From contig NZ_CP101655.1 of the NCBI RefSeq assembly GCF_028830055.1, positions 2,786,498-2,850,497 of the forward strand: a stretch of DNA of 64,000 bases. Direction: 5' to 3'. The notes below the pieces were generated by a model that was not told the DNA's origin, made no database searches, and saw only the letters and a list, made by a program, of their open reading frames with translations. Source of the stretch: Pseudomonas serboccidentalis (GTDB lineage Bacteria > Pseudomonadota > Gammaproteobacteria > Pseudomonadales > Pseudomonadaceae). The position numbers and the translations under genes are program-made. Positions 1 through 9,528 of the stretch are shown here, piece by piece; the first letter of the stretch is position 1; the number at the start of each line of letters is the position of its first letter.

Positions 1-1122
1 TTCAATCGCCGAACCGATCTGGCTGGCGTACATGGTCAGGAACACGTTCGGCAGCAAGCCAAGCACCATCAGCGTATTGACGATGCCGCCGAGCAAAAAC
101 GCCGACCAGGCAATGATGAAATAACGCGCCACCCGCAGGCCGCGCCACCAGGCGAGGACCCCGGCGGCGAAGATCACCACGGTGAAAGTCAGCGCCAGCA
201 GGGTCGCCAGGCGCAGCGACAATGCATAACTGGTCATCAGCGACAGGCCGACCACCAAGGCGCCGAACGCGATCAGCGCAATCAGCAGCCGGTCGAGCCA
301 GCGGCTATGGTTTTTGGTCTGCAGAAAACTGCGGGCGAACTGGCTGCCGAACAACCCCGCACAGCCGATGAAAAACGGTGTGGCGGCGTTGGCCCACCAC
401 GGATTGTCCGGCCAGAAATACTCGACCGCCGCGCCGTTCACCGACAGTTGATAGAGGCCGAACGCGGCAATGTAGAAGATGTAATAGAGGTAGCTGGTGT
501 CGCGCACGCTCAGGTAAATGAACAGGTTGTAGACCAGCATCCCCAGCAGCACGCCGTAAATGATCCCCAGCACATACAGGCGAACCGGCTGGTCTTCGAG
601 GTACGCGGTGCTCGACCACAACGTCACCGGCGCCTGGATCGAGCCTTCGCTGGCCAGCCGCAGGTACAGGGTCTGTTGCTGGTCGGGGGCGAAGCTCAGG
701 TCGAACAGGTAGTTGTTCTGGCGGATCTCGCGACTGGCGAACGGCAAGGCGTCGCCAGTTTGCCGGATCAGGCGATAGTCGCCATTGGCATCGGCCATGT
801 ACAAATCAAGGTGATCGAGCGGCGGGTACGCCAGCTCCAGCAGCCAGGTGCGCTGTGCGGCCGGATTGTTCGGACGGTAATGCAGGTCGATCTTCAGCCA
901 GAACGCCGAACGCGAGTAACCGGCATTGAGCGTGGCTTTATCGTGGGGTTTGAAATTGCCTGCCGCCGCTTGAGCGCGGACGTCGGCGATGCTCGCCTGA
1001 CCCGTCGGGTCTTCGAACACCTGCAAGGCGCGGCCCAGGGGAAGGCTCTGGGTATTTTCGTCGAACTCGACGGCGCTTGCGAGGAGGGGCAAGCAGAACA
1101 GCAACATCAGCAAATAGCGCAT
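1..1122 (-). CDS. ladS: LadS-like 7TM hybrid sensor kinase (5' part; cut by window edge)
   Basis: The open frame starts at the ATG at 1122 and runs off the left edge, giving 374 N-terminal residues. A signal peptide (about residues 1-17) is followed by a periplasmic beta-rich 7TMR-DISMED2 domain (about 25-165) and a run of hydrophobic helices (about 180-370) typical of 7TMR-DISM_7TM. The kinase and receiver parts must lie outside the window. In P. aeruginosa the gene next to thiD-thiE-hemL is ladS, a calcium-responsive hybrid sensor that feeds the Gac/Rsm pathway and favours biofilm over acute virulence; that is family knowledge. Domain order and synteny agree here. It is divergent from thiD. 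Another 7TMR-DISM kinase or cyclase cannot be excluded without the C-terminus. Confidence 0.85.
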   Translation of the reverse strand, partial: MRYLLMLLFCLPLLASAVEFDENTQSLPLGRALQVFEDPTGQASIADVRAQAAAGNFKPHDKATLNAGYSRSAFWLKIDLHYRPNNPAAQRTWLLELAYPPLDHLDLYMADANGDYRLIRQTGDALPFASREIRQNNYLFDLSFAPDQQQTLYLRLASEGSIQAPVTLWSSTAYLEDQPVRLYVLGIIYGVLLGMLVYNLFIYLSVRDTSYLYYIFYIAAFGLYQLSVNGAAVEYFWPDNPWWANAATPFFIGCAGLFGSQFARSFLQTKNHSRWLDRLLIALIAFGALVVGLSLMTSYALSLRLATLLALTFTVVIFAAGVLAWWRGLRVARYFIIAWSAFLLGGIVNTLMVLGLLPNVFLTMYASQIGSAIE

Positions 1123-1526
1123 TGAAGCCCCAGCGTGGCTCGTCCGGTTGTGTCAGGAAGCCCCCCATTCCCTTTGAGTAGACGTAAAACCGGTATTACC
1201 TGTTATTGGTTTGGATCCAGACTAGCATAGCCGTTGATGGCCATTAAGCACCATTAAAATTTTCACGACAAAGGCTCTAGAACGGGCGTTTCAGAGCAAA
1301 GCAGCGGGCTAGAGCTGTTGGCTTGGTCAAGCTTTTCGAATAACGCGCAGCGGCGAGTACTTGTGGCGAGGGCGCTTGCCCCGGTTGGGTTGCGAAGCAG
1401 CCCCATTTGATCTTGGTCACCAGCGTTTGCGACTGCTGTGCAGTCGAACGGGGGCAAGCCCCCTCGCCACAATGTATTAACCGTCACGACACCCCAAAAA
1501 CAGGTTTGGTGGTAAGCTCGCGCACC
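1123..1526. other. ladS-thiD divergent intergenic region
   Basis: About 400 bases without a gene separate divergent ladS and thiD. They hold one family-C REP pair (1362-1471, listed separately). An AT-richer stretch at about 1195-1262 next to ladS probably carries its promoter, but I could not assign -35/-10 boxes. An in-frame ATG at 1407 would lengthen ThiD by 40 residues. That extension is translated REP sequence, so I did not use it. Confidence 0.6.
1362..1471. repeat. REP pair, family C (TGTGGCGAGGG...)
   Basis: Outer arms TGTGGCGAGGGCGCTTGCCC and its inverted partner ending CCCTCGCCACA enclose a spacer of about 70 bases. It is the same family as the elements at 6963 and 19820. It lies upstream of thiD between divergent genes, so it is not acting as a terminator for a convergent pair. 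Confidence 0.85.
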
Positions 1527-2324
1527 ATGAATATCTACAGCTCCCGCCCCGTTGTCCTCTGTCTCTCCGGCCACGACCCCAGTGGTGGCGCCGGCTTGCA
1601 GGCAGATATCGAAGCCCTGCTCGCGCAGGGTTGCCATGCGGCTCCGGCCGTCACCGCCCTGACCGTGCAAGACACCGTCAACGTCACTGACTTCCGCGTC
1701 CTCGACCGTGAGTGGGTACTGGCCCAGGCCAATGCCGTGCTCAACGACTCCGAAGTCGCCGCGGTCAAACTGGGCATGCTCGGTTCGCTGGAAATGGTCG
1801 ACACCGTGGTCGAACTGCTTTCGGCGCACCCGCACCTGCCGGTGGTCTGCGACCCGGTGCTGCGTGCCGGTGGCGGTGGGCGCCTGGGCAAGGACGAAGT
1901 CGGTTATGCGATGCGCGAGCGTCTGCTGCCGCTGTCGATCATTGCCACCCCCAACCTGCCGGAAGCGCGGATCCTCGCTGAACTGCCCGAAGGCACCGCG
2001 GACGAGTGCGCTGAAAAACTGCTGCCGTTCGTCAAAAACCTGCTGATCACCGGCGGCCATGGCGACGAAACTGAAATCCACAATCGCCTGTACAGCCGTG
2101 ATGGCCTGCGTGAAACCTTCTATTGCCAGCGTTTGCCAGGCAGTTATCACGGTTCCGGTTGCACCCTGGCCAGCGCCCTCGCCGGTCGTCTGGCCCAAGG
2201 TGAAAATCTCGCCAGCGCTGTACGCACGGCACTGGATTACACCTGGCGCACCCTGCGCGATGCCGAACAACTGGGCAAAGGCCAGTTCGTGCCGCGTCGC
2301 CTGCCGCTGGATTTTTGCTCGTAA
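1527..2324 (+). CDS. thiD: Hydroxymethylpyrimidine/phosphomethylpyrimidine kinase
   Basis: 265 residues, close to the usual ThiD length. It phosphorylates HMP and then HMP-P to HMP-PP in cytosolic thiamine biosynthesis. The N-terminal ribokinase-fold signature GHDPSGGAGLQADI is present, and the C-terminal GSGCTLASALA anion-hole motif sits near residue 210. I chose the ATG at 1527 because it starts just before the conserved VLCLSGHDPSG block; the longer frame from 1407 would translate REP DNA. thiE follows after 18 bases, so the two are probably co-transcribed. ThiD and ThiE supply consecutive steps, making and then using HMP-PP. Confidence 0.95.
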   Translation: MNIYSSRPVVLCLSGHDPSGGAGLQADIEALLAQGCHAAPAVTALTVQDTVNVTDFRVLDREWVLAQANAVLNDSEVAAVKLGMLGSLEMVDTVVELLSAHPHLPVVCDPVLRAGGGGRLGKDEVGYAMRERLLPLSIIATPNLPEARILAELPEGTADECAEKLLPFVKNLLITGGHGDETEIHNRLYSRDGLRETFYCQRLPGSYHGSGCTLASALAGRLAQGENLASAVRTALDYTWRTLRDAEQLGKGQFVPRRLPLDFCS

Positions 2325-2342
2325 CGTCGTGAGGTCTGCCTG

Positions 2343-2966
2343 ATGAAACTACGTGGCCTGTATGCCATCACCGACAGCACACTGCTGGCGGGCAAGTTTC
2401 TGTCGTACGTGGAGGCGGCGCTGGAAGGCGGCGTCACCCTGCTGCAATACCGCGACAAAAGCAGCGACGAGGCCCGCCGCCTGCGCGAGGCCGAAGCCCT
2501 GCGTGACCTGTGCGAGCGCTACAAGACGCAGTTGATCATCAACGATGACGCCGAGCTGGCCGCGCGCCTGAACGTCGGCGTGCACCTGGGCCAGACCGAC
2601 GGCCCACTGTCGCCGACCCGCGCTCTGCTCGGCTCCAAGGCCATCATCGGTTCGACCTGCCACGCGCAACTCGAACTGGCCGAACAAGCCGCCAAAGAAG
2701 GCGCGAGCTATGTCGCCTTCGGCCGCTTTTTCAACTCCAACACCAAACCCGGCGCACCGAGTTGCAGCCTCGATCTGCTCGACGAGGCCAAACGCACACT
2801 GCACCTGCCGATCTGCGCGATTGGCGGCATCACCCTCGACAACGCCGCCCCGTTGGTGGCCCATGGTGTCGACCTGCTGGCGGTTGTCCACGGCTTGTTT
2901 GGTGCCCAAAGCACCGCCGAAGTGACCCGCCGCGCCCGCGCCTTCAACGAACTTCTGAAAATCTGA
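2343..2966 (+). CDS. thiE: Thiamine-phosphate synthase
   Basis: 207 residues, full length. It joins HMP-PP and thiazole phosphate to give thiamine phosphate. The TIM-barrel landmarks are visible: LLQYRDK, the diphosphate/Mg-binding NDD at about residue 65, HLGQTDG, the STCH strand, and [12 protein letters not shown]. It starts 18 bases after thiD, preceded by GAGGTCTGCCTG, which contains a GAGG ribosome-binding site. hemL follows after 14 bases, so a thiD-thiE-hemL transcript is likely; this order is common in pseudomonads. Nothing unusual. Confidence 0.95.
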   Translation: MKLRGLYAITDSTLLAGKFLSYVEAALEGGVTLLQYRDKSSDEARRLREAEALRDLCERYKTQLIINDDAELAARLNVGVHLGQTDGPLSPTRALLGSKAIIGSTCHAQLELAEQAAKEGASYVAFGRFFNSNTKPGAPSCSLDLLDEAKRTLHLPICAIGGITLDNAAPLVAHGVDLLAVVHGLFGAQSTAEVTRRARAFNELLKI

Positions 2967-2980
2967 TTTGAGAGCCGACC

Positions 2981-4264
2981 ATGTCTCGTTCCGAAACCCT
3001 GTTTGCCAATGCCCAGAAACACATTCCCGGAGGCGTGAACTCGCCGGTTCGCGCGTTCAAGAGCGTGGGCGGCACGCCGCTGTTCTTCAAGCATGCCGAA
3101 GGCGCCTACGTCACTGACGAAGACGACAAGCGCTATGTGGATTACGTGGGTTCGTGGGGGCCGATGATCCTCGGCCACAGTCACCCGGACGTGCTCGACG
3201 CCGTGCGCAATCAACTGCAACACGGTCTGTCCTACGGCGCGCCGACCGCGATGGAAACCGAAATGGCCGATCTGGTCTGCTCGCTGGTGCCATCGATGGA
3301 CATGGTGCGCATGGTCAGCTCCGGCACCGAAGCGACCATGAGTGCGATCCGCCTGGCCCGTGGCTACACCGGTCGTGACAGCATCATCAAGTTCGAAGGC
3401 TGCTACCACGGTCACTCCGACAGCCTGCTGGTCAAGGCCGGCTCCGGCGCACTGACCCAGGGCGTACCGAGCTCTGCCGGTGTGCCAGCCGCATTCGCCA
3501 AACACACCCTGACCCTGCCGTTCAACGACATCGACGCCGTTGAGAAGATGCTCGCCGAAGTCGGCCAGGATGTGGCCTGCATCATCGTCGAGCCGGTGGC
3601 CGGTAACATGAACTGCGTACCGCCAGCGCCGGGTTTCCTCGAAGGCCTGCGCTCGCTGTGCGACAAGCATGGCGTGGTGCTGATTTTCGACGAAGTGATG
3701 ACTGGTTTCCGCGTCGCCCTTGGCGGTGCTCAGGCTTACTACGGGGTCAATCCTGACCTGACCACGTTCGGCAAGATCATCGGCGGCGGCATGCCGGTCG
3801 GCTGCTTCGGCGGCAAGCGTGAAATCATGGAACGCATCGCGCCGCTGGGCCCGGTGTATCAGGCCGGCACCCTGTCGGGTAATCCGCTGGCGATGGCCGC
3901 GGGCTTGACCACCCTGCGCCTGATCAGCCGCCCGGGTTTCCACGCCGAGCTGACCGACTACACCACGCGCCTGCTCGACGGCCTGCAACAACGCGCCGAT
4001 GCGGCGGGCATTCCGTTCGTCACCACCCAGGCTGGCGGCATGTTCGGTCTGTACTTCAGCGGCGCCGACGACATCGTCACTTTTGAAGACGTAATGGCCA
4101 GCGACGCGGCGCTGTTCGGTCGCTTCTTCCACCTGATGCTGGAAGGCGGTGTGTACTTGGCACCGAGCGCGTTCGAAGCCGGTTTCACTTCGATCGCCCA
4201 CGGCGAAGCCGAGCTGAAAATCACTCTGGACGCTGCCGAGCGCGCCTTCGCTGCACTGAAGTAA
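2981..4264 (+). CDS. hemL: Glutamate-1-semialdehyde 2,1-aminomutase
   Basis: 427 residues, full length. A PLP-dependent class-III aminotransferase-fold enzyme that converts glutamate-1-semialdehyde to 5-aminolevulinate, the C5-pathway entry to haem and other tetrapyrroles. The conserved start [19 protein letters not shown] is present. The PLP lysine lies in [14 protein letters not shown] (about residue 265). [13 protein letters not shown] and the [10 protein letters not shown] cofactor-contact segment are also visible. It is last in the thiD-thiE-hemL run and is followed by a strong hairpin at 4275-4305. Confidence 0.97.
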   Translation: MSRSETLFANAQKHIPGGVNSPVRAFKSVGGTPLFFKHAEGAYVTDEDDKRYVDYVGSWGPMILGHSHPDVLDAVRNQLQHGLSYGAPTAMETEMADLVCSLVPSMDMVRMVSSGTEATMSAIRLARGYTGRDSIIKFEGCYHGHSDSLLVKAGSGALTQGVPSSAGVPAAFAKHTLTLPFNDIDAVEKMLAEVGQDVACIIVEPVAGNMNCVPPAPGFLEGLRSLCDKHGVVLIFDEVMTGFRVALGGAQAYYGVNPDLTTFGKIIGGGMPVGCFGGKREIMERIAPLGPVYQAGTLSGNPLAMAAGLTTLRLISRPGFHAELTDYTTRLLDGLQQRADAAGIPFVTTQAGGMFGLYFSGADDIVTFEDVMASDAALFGRFFHLMLEGGVYLAPSAFEAGFTSIAHGEAELKITLDAAERAFAALK

Positions 4265-4274
4265 TGGCCATAAC

Positions 4275-4305
4275 GCTGACGTTGGCCATCGCCAGCGTCA
4301 GCTTT
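4275..4305 (+). terminator. Terminator hairpin after hemL
   Basis: Stem GCTGACGTTGGC / GCCAGCGTCAGC (12 pairs, one G-U) with a CATC loop, followed by TTTC. It begins 10 bases after the hemL stop. The U-tract is short, so termination may be partial. Confidence 0.7.
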
Positions 4306-4400
4306 CACCTACACCCACGCCGTTTTTCCACGCCTCTGCTAAAAATCCGCCACAAAGTGGGCGATATATTCCCCGTGCAGCAGAAAAACGAGTAAAGACT

Positions 4401-4430
4401 TTGTAAGGTTGGCCCTGCTTATTTCATAAT
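4401..4430 (+). promoter_or_regulatory. Candidate sigma70 promoter for the Sel1-repeat gene
   Basis: TTGTAA (4401-4406) and CATAAT (4425-4430) are separated by 18 bases, about 58 bases before the ATG at 4489. The match is 4/6 and 5/6 to consensus. No experimental support. Confidence 0.45.
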
Positions 4431-4488
4431 GCGCGCTTATTGGATCCCTCGATGGGTCCGCGTGCCCTTCAGAGGTAAGTCGATTCCC

Positions 4489-5043
4489 ATGAACCGCACC
4501 GGCCGCACCCTTGCCTTGGGCTGCCTGTTGCTCCTTCAGCCCCTGCTCGCGCATGCACAAGCAGGCGGCAACTCGTTGTTGATCCCGGCGATGGGTCGTT
4601 GCACCCTCAACACTCAGCCGCAAGACGTCACGCAGGCACTGGCCGCCTGCCAGAAAGCGGCGGACGAAGGGGATGCGCAAGCGCAATACGAGTTGGGTGA
4701 GTTCTACTACGACGGCAAGAATGCGCCGCGCGACCTCAATCAAGCCCTGAGCTATTTCGAAAAGGCCTCGTTGCAAGGCCACGCTCAGGCGCAGTTCAAG
4801 CTTGGCACCATGTTCTTCCACGGCGAAGGCGTGCAGGCCAACAACATTCAGGCGTACATCGTGCTGAAGATGGCTGCGGTCAACGGCGCTGAAGACGCCC
4901 TGGACACCGCCGACGAAGTCTCCGAAAAAATGTCCCGCGAAGACCTCGAAACCGCTACCCAGGTGCTCGGGCAAATTTTCCGTAAATACCTGATGGAACT
5001 GCAGAACGCCGATGGGCGTACGCCGTTCTCGCCTCTTCCCTGA
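4489..5043 (+). CDS. Secreted Sel1-repeat (TPR-like) protein
   Basis: 184 residues. The chosen ATG at 4489 has AGAGGTAA upstream and begins a clean signal peptide (MNRTGRTLAL..., cleaved after AHA). The mature part carries Sel1-like repeats, with helical pairs of the form DAQAQYELGEFYYDG and HAQAQFKLGTMFFHGEG (about residues 55-115). A further helical segment follows. Sel1 repeats are protein-interaction scaffolds; no catalytic motif is present. It probably acts in the periplasm. The frame extends upstream to 4429, but those residues lie before the signal peptide. The partner is unknown. Confidence 0.8.
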   Translation: MNRTGRTLALGCLLLLQPLLAHAQAGGNSLLIPAMGRCTLNTQPQDVTQALAACQKAADEGDAQAQYELGEFYYDGKNAPRDLNQALSYFEKASLQGHAQAQFKLGTMFFHGEGVQANNIQAYIVLKMAAVNGAEDALDTADEVSEKMSREDLETATQVLGQIFRKYLMELQNADGRTPFSPLP

Positions 5044-5070
5044 TTTCTGCGCCGACCTTTCTGACCCCAT

Positions 5071-5126
5071 CGCGAGCAGGCTCACTCCTACAGGTGATCT
5101 TCTTGTAGGAGTGAGCCTGCTCGCGA
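5071..5126. repeat. REP pair, family B (CGCGAGCAGGCTCACTCCTACA)
   Basis: Near-perfect 22-base arms around an 11-base spacer, between the convergent Sel1-repeat gene and the DUF1820 gene. It probably doubles as a bidirectional transcription stop. Same family as 46091 and the lone arm at 54082. Confidence 0.88.
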
Positions 5127-5149
5127 ATGGTGCGACTCGGTTTGGCGGC

Positions 5150-5479
5150 TTACTTCTCAGGCATCGGCATCGGAAACGGCATCACATTGCCGACCGCACC
5201 ACGGGCTTCGCTGATTTTCGGGGTACCCAGACGTTCCACCTCGTCGATGCGCACGATCGAATGCATCGGCACAAAGCTGCGCACCACGCCTTCGAACTGC
5301 GCCTTGAGCTTCTCTTCGCTCGGATCGACGACCACTTGCGTGCGCTCGCCAAAGACGAACTCTTCCACTTCCAGGAAGCCCCACAGATCACTTTGATAGA
5401 TCTGCTTGGCGTACATTTCGAACACCTGGCCCTGGTTGAGGAAAATCACCTTATAGATTGGAGCTTCGCGTTTGGTCAT
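5150..5479 (-). CDS. DUF1820 family protein
   Basis: 109 residues from the ATG at 5479 (MTKREAPIYKVIF...). I prefer this start because the longer frame up to 5596 would overlap the miaB promoter region and has no conserved look. It is a small soluble protein with an SH3/PilZ-like mix of strands and ends in a Pro/Met-rich tail. I recognise it as the DUF1820 family found in many gammaproteobacteria; no function is established to my knowledge. It is divergent from miaB with 133 bases between, where TATAGT/TATGCT-like boxes near 5519-5527 could serve it. Confidence 0.8.
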   Translation of the reverse strand: MTKREAPIYKVIFLNQGQVFEMYAKQIYQSDLWGFLEVEEFVFGERTQVVVDPSEEKLKAQFEGVVRSFVPMHSIVRIDEVERLGTPKISEARGAVGNVMPFPMPMPEK

Positions 5480-5571
5480 GGCGGGGGGATAACATCGGGG
5501 ATAAAAATGAGGGCGCAAACTATAGCATAGCCACCGGACGCGCAGCGGTAGGAACCTGAGGGCTTGTTCCC

Positions 5572-5577
5572 TATAAT
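5572..5577 (+). promoter_or_regulatory. Candidate -10 box for miaB
   Basis: A perfect TATAAT lies 35 bases before the miaB ATG. No convincing -35 box lies 16-18 bases upstream, so this is a weak call. Confidence 0.4.
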
Positions 5578-5612
5578 GCGCGGTTCTTTGAATCACGTGA
5601 CGACCCTACTCC

Positions 5613-6941
5613 ATGGCCAAGAAGCTTTACATCGAAACCCACGGTTGCCAGATGAACGAGTACGACAGCTCGCGCATGGTCGATCTGCTGGGCGAACATC
5701 AGGCCCTGGAAGTCACGGCTCGCGCGGAAGACGCCGACGTGATTCTGCTCAACACCTGCTCGATCCGCGAACGCGCCCAGGACCGGGTGTACTCGCAGCT
5801 CGGCCGCTGGCGCGAACTGAAGCTGGCCAACCCGGACATGGTCATCGCCGTCGGCGGTTGCGTGGCCAGCCAGGAAGGTGCGGCGATCCGTGATCGCGCG
5901 CCGTACGTCGACGTGGTCTTCGGCCCGCAGACCCTGCACCGCCTGCCGGAAATGATCGACGCCGCGCGCAGCAGCAAGCTGCCGCAAGTTGACGTCTCGT
6001 TCCCGGAAATCGAAAAGTTCGACCACTTGCCCGAACCGCGCATCGATGGCCCGAGCGCCTACGTGTCGGTGATGGAAGGCTGCAGCAAGTACTGCACGTT
6101 CTGCGTGGTGCCTTACACCCGTGGCGAGGAAGTCAGCCGGCCGTTCGACGACGTGATCGCCGAGATCATCCACCTCGCCGAAAACGGCGTGCGTGAAGTG
6201 ACCCTGCTGGGGCAGAACGTCAACGGCTATCGCGGCTTGACCCATGACGGTCGTCTGGCCGACCTGGCCGAATTGATCCGTGTGGTGGCCGCCGTTGATG
6301 GCATCGACCGCATCCGCTACACCACCTCGCACCCGCTGGAGTTCTCCGACAGCCTGATCCAGGCCCACGCCGAAGTGCCGGAGCTGGTGAAACACCTGCA
6401 CTTGCCGGTGCAATCGGGTTCGGACCGGATTCTGGCGGCGATGAAGCGCAACCACACGGCGCTGGAGTACAAATCCAAGCTGCGCAAACTGCGCGCCGCC
6501 GTGCCGGGCATCTGCATCAGCTCGGACTTCATCGTCGGCTTCCCCGGCGAGACCGAGAAAGACTTCGAACAGACCATGAAGCTGATTGCCGATGTCGGCT
6601 TCGACTTCTCCTACTCGTTCGTCTACAGCCAGCGCCCGGGCACGCCGGCGGCCGATCTGGCCGATGACACCCCGGAAGAGCTGAAGAAAGAACGCCTGAA
6701 CGCTTTGCAGCACCGTTTGAATCAGCAAGGGTTCGAGATCAGCCGACAAATGGTCGGCTCGATCCAGCGCATTCTGGTCACCGACTACTCGAAAAAAGAC
6801 CCGGGCGAGCTGCAAGGGCGCACCGAGAATAATCGTATCGTCAACTTCCGCTGCGATAATCCGACCCTGATCGGCCAGTTCGCCGACGTGCACATCGACG
6901 CGGCGCAACCGCACTCGCTGCGCGGCTCGCTGGTCCAGTAA
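5613..6941 (+). CDS. miaB: tRNA-2-methylthio-N6-isopentenyladenosine37 synthase (radical SAM)
   Basis: 442 residues, full length. It methylthiolates i6A37 in tRNAs reading UNN codons. The N-terminal UPF0004 domain holds the three auxiliary-cluster cysteines ([21 protein letters not shown]). The radical-SAM CxxxCxxC lies in [12 protein letters not shown] at about residue 155. A C-terminal TRAM domain is present (about 375-440). It sits next to ybeZ-ybeY-corC-lnt as in most gammaproteobacteria, but a family-C REP pair and 240 bases separate it from ybeZ, so the downstream genes may have their own promoter. Confidence 0.97.
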   Translation: MAKKLYIETHGCQMNEYDSSRMVDLLGEHQALEVTARAEDADVILLNTCSIRERAQDRVYSQLGRWRELKLANPDMVIAVGGCVASQEGAAIRDRAPYVDVVFGPQTLHRLPEMIDAARSSKLPQVDVSFPEIEKFDHLPEPRIDGPSAYVSVMEGCSKYCTFCVVPYTRGEEVSRPFDDVIAEIIHLAENGVREVTLLGQNVNGYRGLTHDGRLADLAELIRVVAAVDGIDRIRYTTSHPLEFSDSLIQAHAEVPELVKHLHLPVQSGSDRILAAMKRNHTALEYKSKLRKLRAAVPGICISSDFIVGFPGETEKDFEQTMKLIADVGFDFSYSFVYSQRPGTPAADLADDTPEELKKERLNALQHRLNQQGFEISRQMVGSIQRILVTDYSKKDPGELQGRTENNRIVNFRCDNPTLIGQFADVHIDAAQPHSLRGSLVQ

Positions 6942-6962
6942 CAAAAGGCGATGTAGAGCCTT

Positions 6963-7058
6963 TGTGGCGAGGGGGCTTGCCCCCCCGTTCGGCTGCGCAG
7001 CAGTCGCAAGATAGCGGGAGCGCTGCGCACTCCAACGGGGGCAAGCCCCCTCGCCACA
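6963..7058. repeat. REP pair, family C
   Basis: TGTGGCGAGGGGGCTTGCCC and the inverted arm GGGCAAGCCCCCTCGCCACA flank a spacer with a second short palindrome. It lies between the tandem genes miaB and ybeZ. Confidence 0.88.
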
Positions 7059-7183
7059 GTCCCCACCTCTAACCAGAGAGAAAGAGCTCCAAACCGGCAG
7101 GGATATTTAAGAGCTTTCGCACCCACGCCACTGGCGTTATCCTTGATTTCATCTTAATTGCCCCAGGGCGGCTAAATACGACC

Positions 7184-8182
7184 TTGAACGCACCCATAGA
7201 ACCACATCGTTTTATCCTCGAGCCCTTTGAGGCTCGCCGCTTCGCCAATCTGTGCGGGCAATTCGACGAGCATCTGCGCTTGATCGAACAGCGCCTGGCC
7301 ATCGAGATCCGCAACCGCGGAAACCAGTTCGAACTGATCGGCGAACCCAAGCACACCACGTCTGCGGAAAACCTGCTGCGCCGCCTGTACCGGGAAACCA
7401 AGGGTACCGAGCTGTCGCCGGATCTCGTGCATCTGTTCCTGCAGGAATCGGCCGTCGTCGAGTTGGACAATCACGCCCCCGCCGAAGCTTCCGTCGCCCT
7501 GCGCACCAAGAAAGGCATGATTCGCCCACGCGGCTTGAATCAATTGCGCTACGTGAAGGAAATCCTCGGTAACGACATCAACTTCGGCATCGGTCCGGCC
7601 GGTACCGGCAAGACTTATCTGGCCGTGGCCTGCGCGGTCGATGCCTTGGAGCGCGAGCAGATCCGCCGCATCCTGCTGGTGCGTCCAGCGGTTGAAGCCG
7701 GTGAAAAACTCGGCTTCCTGCCCGGCGACCTCGCCCAGAAGATCGACCCGTACCTGCGTCCGCTCTACGACGCACTCTACGAAATGCTCGGCTTCGAATA
7801 CGTGGCCAAGCTGATCGAGCGCCAGGTGATCGAAGTCGCACCGCTGGCCTACATGCGCGGTCGTACGCTGAACAACAGCTTCATCATTCTTGACGAAAGC
7901 CAGAACACTACCGTCGAGCAGATGAAGATGTTTCTGACCCGGATCGGCTTCGGTTCCACTGCGGTCATCACCGGTGACATCACCCAGGTCGACCTGCCGC
8001 GCGGCACCAAGTCCGGTCTGCATCATGTGATCGAAGTGCTCAAGGACGTTCCCGGCATCAGCTTCACGCACTTCCAGCCCAAAGACGTCGTGCGCCACCC
8101 ATTGGTGCAGCGGATCGTCGAAGCCTACGAGCGCTTCGAAAGCCGCGCCGATGCACCCAAGGAACCCTCGCGCGATGCTTGA
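7184..8182 (+). CDS. ybeZ: PhoH-like ATPase YbeZ
   Basis: 332 residues from a TTG start (7184), giving the conserved [15 protein letters not shown]-terminus. No strong ribosome-binding site precedes it (AGGGCGG is about 16 bases away), so the start is inferred from conservation. The PhoH P-loop NTPase has Walker [10 protein letters not shown] at about residue 142 and Walker [10 protein letters not shown]. YbeZ works with the RNase YbeY in 16S rRNA 3'-end maturation and ribosome quality control (family knowledge). Its stop overlaps the ybeY start by 8 bases, pointing to coupled translation. Confidence 0.94.
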   Translation: MNAPIEPHRFILEPFEARRFANLCGQFDEHLRLIEQRLAIEIRNRGNQFELIGEPKHTTSAENLLRRLYRETKGTELSPDLVHLFLQESAVVELDNHAPAEASVALRTKKGMIRPRGLNQLRYVKEILGNDINFGIGPAGTGKTYLAVACAVDALEREQIRRILLVRPAVEAGEKLGFLPGDLAQKIDPYLRPLYDALYEMLGFEYVAKLIERQVIEVAPLAYMRGRTLNNSFIILDESQNTTVEQMKMFLTRIGFGSTAVITGDITQVDLPRGTKSGLHHVIEVLKDVPGISFTHFQPKDVVRHPLVQRIVEAYERFESRADAPKEPSRDA

Positions 8183-8669
8183 GCTGGATCTGCAAATCGC
8201 TACCGAAGCGAGCGCCCCAAGCGAAGCCGAGTTCCGCCAATGGTGCGAACTGGCCCTGCGCCAGCGCACCGCCGACTCGGAAATGACCATTCGTCTGGTC
8301 GATGAGGAAGAAGGTCGTGAGCTCAATCACACCTGGCGCCACAAGGATTACGCCACCAACGTCCTGTCGTTCCCGGCCGAAGTACCCGACGAGTTTCTCG
8401 ACATCCCGCTGCTCGGCGATCTGGTGATCTGCGTGGCCGTGGTCGAGCGCGAAGCCGCCGAACAGGGCAAGGAACTTAAAGCACACTGGGCACATCTGGT
8501 CATTCACGGCTGCTTGCATCTACTCGGTTACGACCATATAGATGACGACGAAGCCGAAGAAATGGAAGCACTGGAACGCGAGTTGCTTGCCGAATTGGGC
8601 TATCCCGATCCGTACGCGGACGACGAAACCGAAACATCCCCTATCGTTACGACAAAGGATTCAGAGTAA
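8175..8669 (+). CDS. ybeY: Endoribonuclease YbeY (rRNA maturation factor)
   Basis: 164 residues from the ATG at 8175, which overlaps the end of ybeZ (ATGCTTGA). It carries the zinc-site motif [11 protein letters not shown] (HGxxHLxGYDH) near residue 115. The acidic C-terminal tail is slightly long. It is a single-strand-specific metallo-endoribonuclease needed for 16S rRNA 3' processing. corC follows after 5 bases, so ybeZ-ybeY-corC form a tight operon. Confidence 0.96.
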   Translation: MLELDLQIATEASAPSEAEFRQWCELALRQRTADSEMTIRLVDEEEGRELNHTWRHKDYATNVLSFPAEVPDEFLDIPLLGDLVICVAVVEREAAEQGKELKAHWAHLVIHGCLHLLGYDHIDDDEAEEMEALERELLAELGYPDPYADDETETSPIVTTKDSE

Positions 8670-8674
8670 TCGCT

Positions 8675-9514
8675 ATGAGCGAAGATCGATCGAGCAACGG
8701 GCAGAAGTCATGGCTGGGTAAACTGACCCAGGCTTTTGCCCACGAGCCGAAGAACCGTCAGGAGCTGCTTGAGCTGCTGCGTGATGCACATCAGAACAAA
8801 CTGCTGGACAGCGAAGCGCTGGCCATCGTCGAAGGCGCCATTCAGGTGGCTGACCTGCAAGTACGCGACATCATGGTCCCGCGCTCGCAGATGATCAGCA
8901 TCAAGGCGACCCAGACCCCTCGTGAATTCCTGCCCGCCGTGCTCGACTCGGCCCACTCGCGCTACCCGGTCATTGGCGAAAGCCACGACGACGTGATGGG
9001 CGTGCTGCTGGCCAAGGACCTGTTGCCGCTGATCCTCAAGGAGAACGGCGACACCTTCAACATCAAGGACCTGCTGCGCCCGGCCACCTTCGTGCCGGAG
9101 TCCAAGCGTCTGAACGTGTTGCTGCGTGAGTTCCGCGCCAACCATAACCACATGGCCATCGTCATCGACGAATACGGCGGCGTGGCCGGTCTGGTGACGA
9201 TCGAAGACGTGCTGGAACAGATCGTCGGCGACATCGAAGACGAACACGACGTCGAAGAAGACAGCTACATCAAGCCGCTGCCCAGCGGTGACTTCCTGAT
9301 CAAGGCGCTGACGCCGATCGAGAACTTCAACGAGTTTTTCGACAGCGAATTCTCCGACGACGAGTTCGACACGGTCGGCGGCCTGGTGATGAGCGCGTTC
9401 GGGCACTTGCCAAAACGCAACGAAATCACTGAAATCGGCGCCTATCGTTTCCGCATCCTGAACGCCGACAGTCGTCGGATTCATTTGCTGCGACTGACGC
9501 CAATTGCTCGTTAA
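8675..9514 (+). CDS. corC: CorC/HlyC family protein (CBS-pair, YbeX)
   Basis: 279 residues. A tandem CBS domain (about 65-190, with DIMVPRSQM and VIDEYGGVAGLVTIEDVLEQIVG) is followed by a C-terminal CorC_HlyC domain. There is no membrane segment. CorC/YbeX was named for magnesium/cobalt efflux, but recent work in E. coli ties YbeX to ribosome metabolism, in keeping with its ybeZ-ybeY neighbours. lnt begins 14 bases downstream. Confidence 0.94.
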   Translation: MSEDRSSNGQKSWLGKLTQAFAHEPKNRQELLELLRDAHQNKLLDSEALAIVEGAIQVADLQVRDIMVPRSQMISIKATQTPREFLPAVLDSAHSRYPVIGESHDDVMGVLLAKDLLPLILKENGDTFNIKDLLRPATFVPESKRLNVLLREFRANHNHMAIVIDEYGGVAGLVTIEDVLEQIVGDIEDEHDVEEDSYIKPLPSGDFLIKALTPIENFNEFFDSEFSDDEFDTVGGLVMSAFGHLPKRNEITEIGAYRFRILNADSRRIHLLRLTPIAR

Positions 9515-9528
9515 TTCTAAGGACTGAA

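Noticed and set aside
307..1125. Long plus-strand frame of 272 codons opposite ladS
   Set aside because: It mirrors ladS codons, has no domain-like sequence, and the minus frame has a signal peptide and 7TM pattern.
1195..1262. Possible TPP riboswitch before thiD
   Set aside because: No CTGAGA or ACCTGAACAGG-like motif is present in the leader.
1407..1526. N-terminal extension of thiD
   Set aside because: Would translate REP DNA; conserved ThiD sequence starts at 1527.
2708..4201. 497-codon minus-strand frame
   Set aside because: Antisense shadow of hemL; low-complexity His/Arg/Gly composition.
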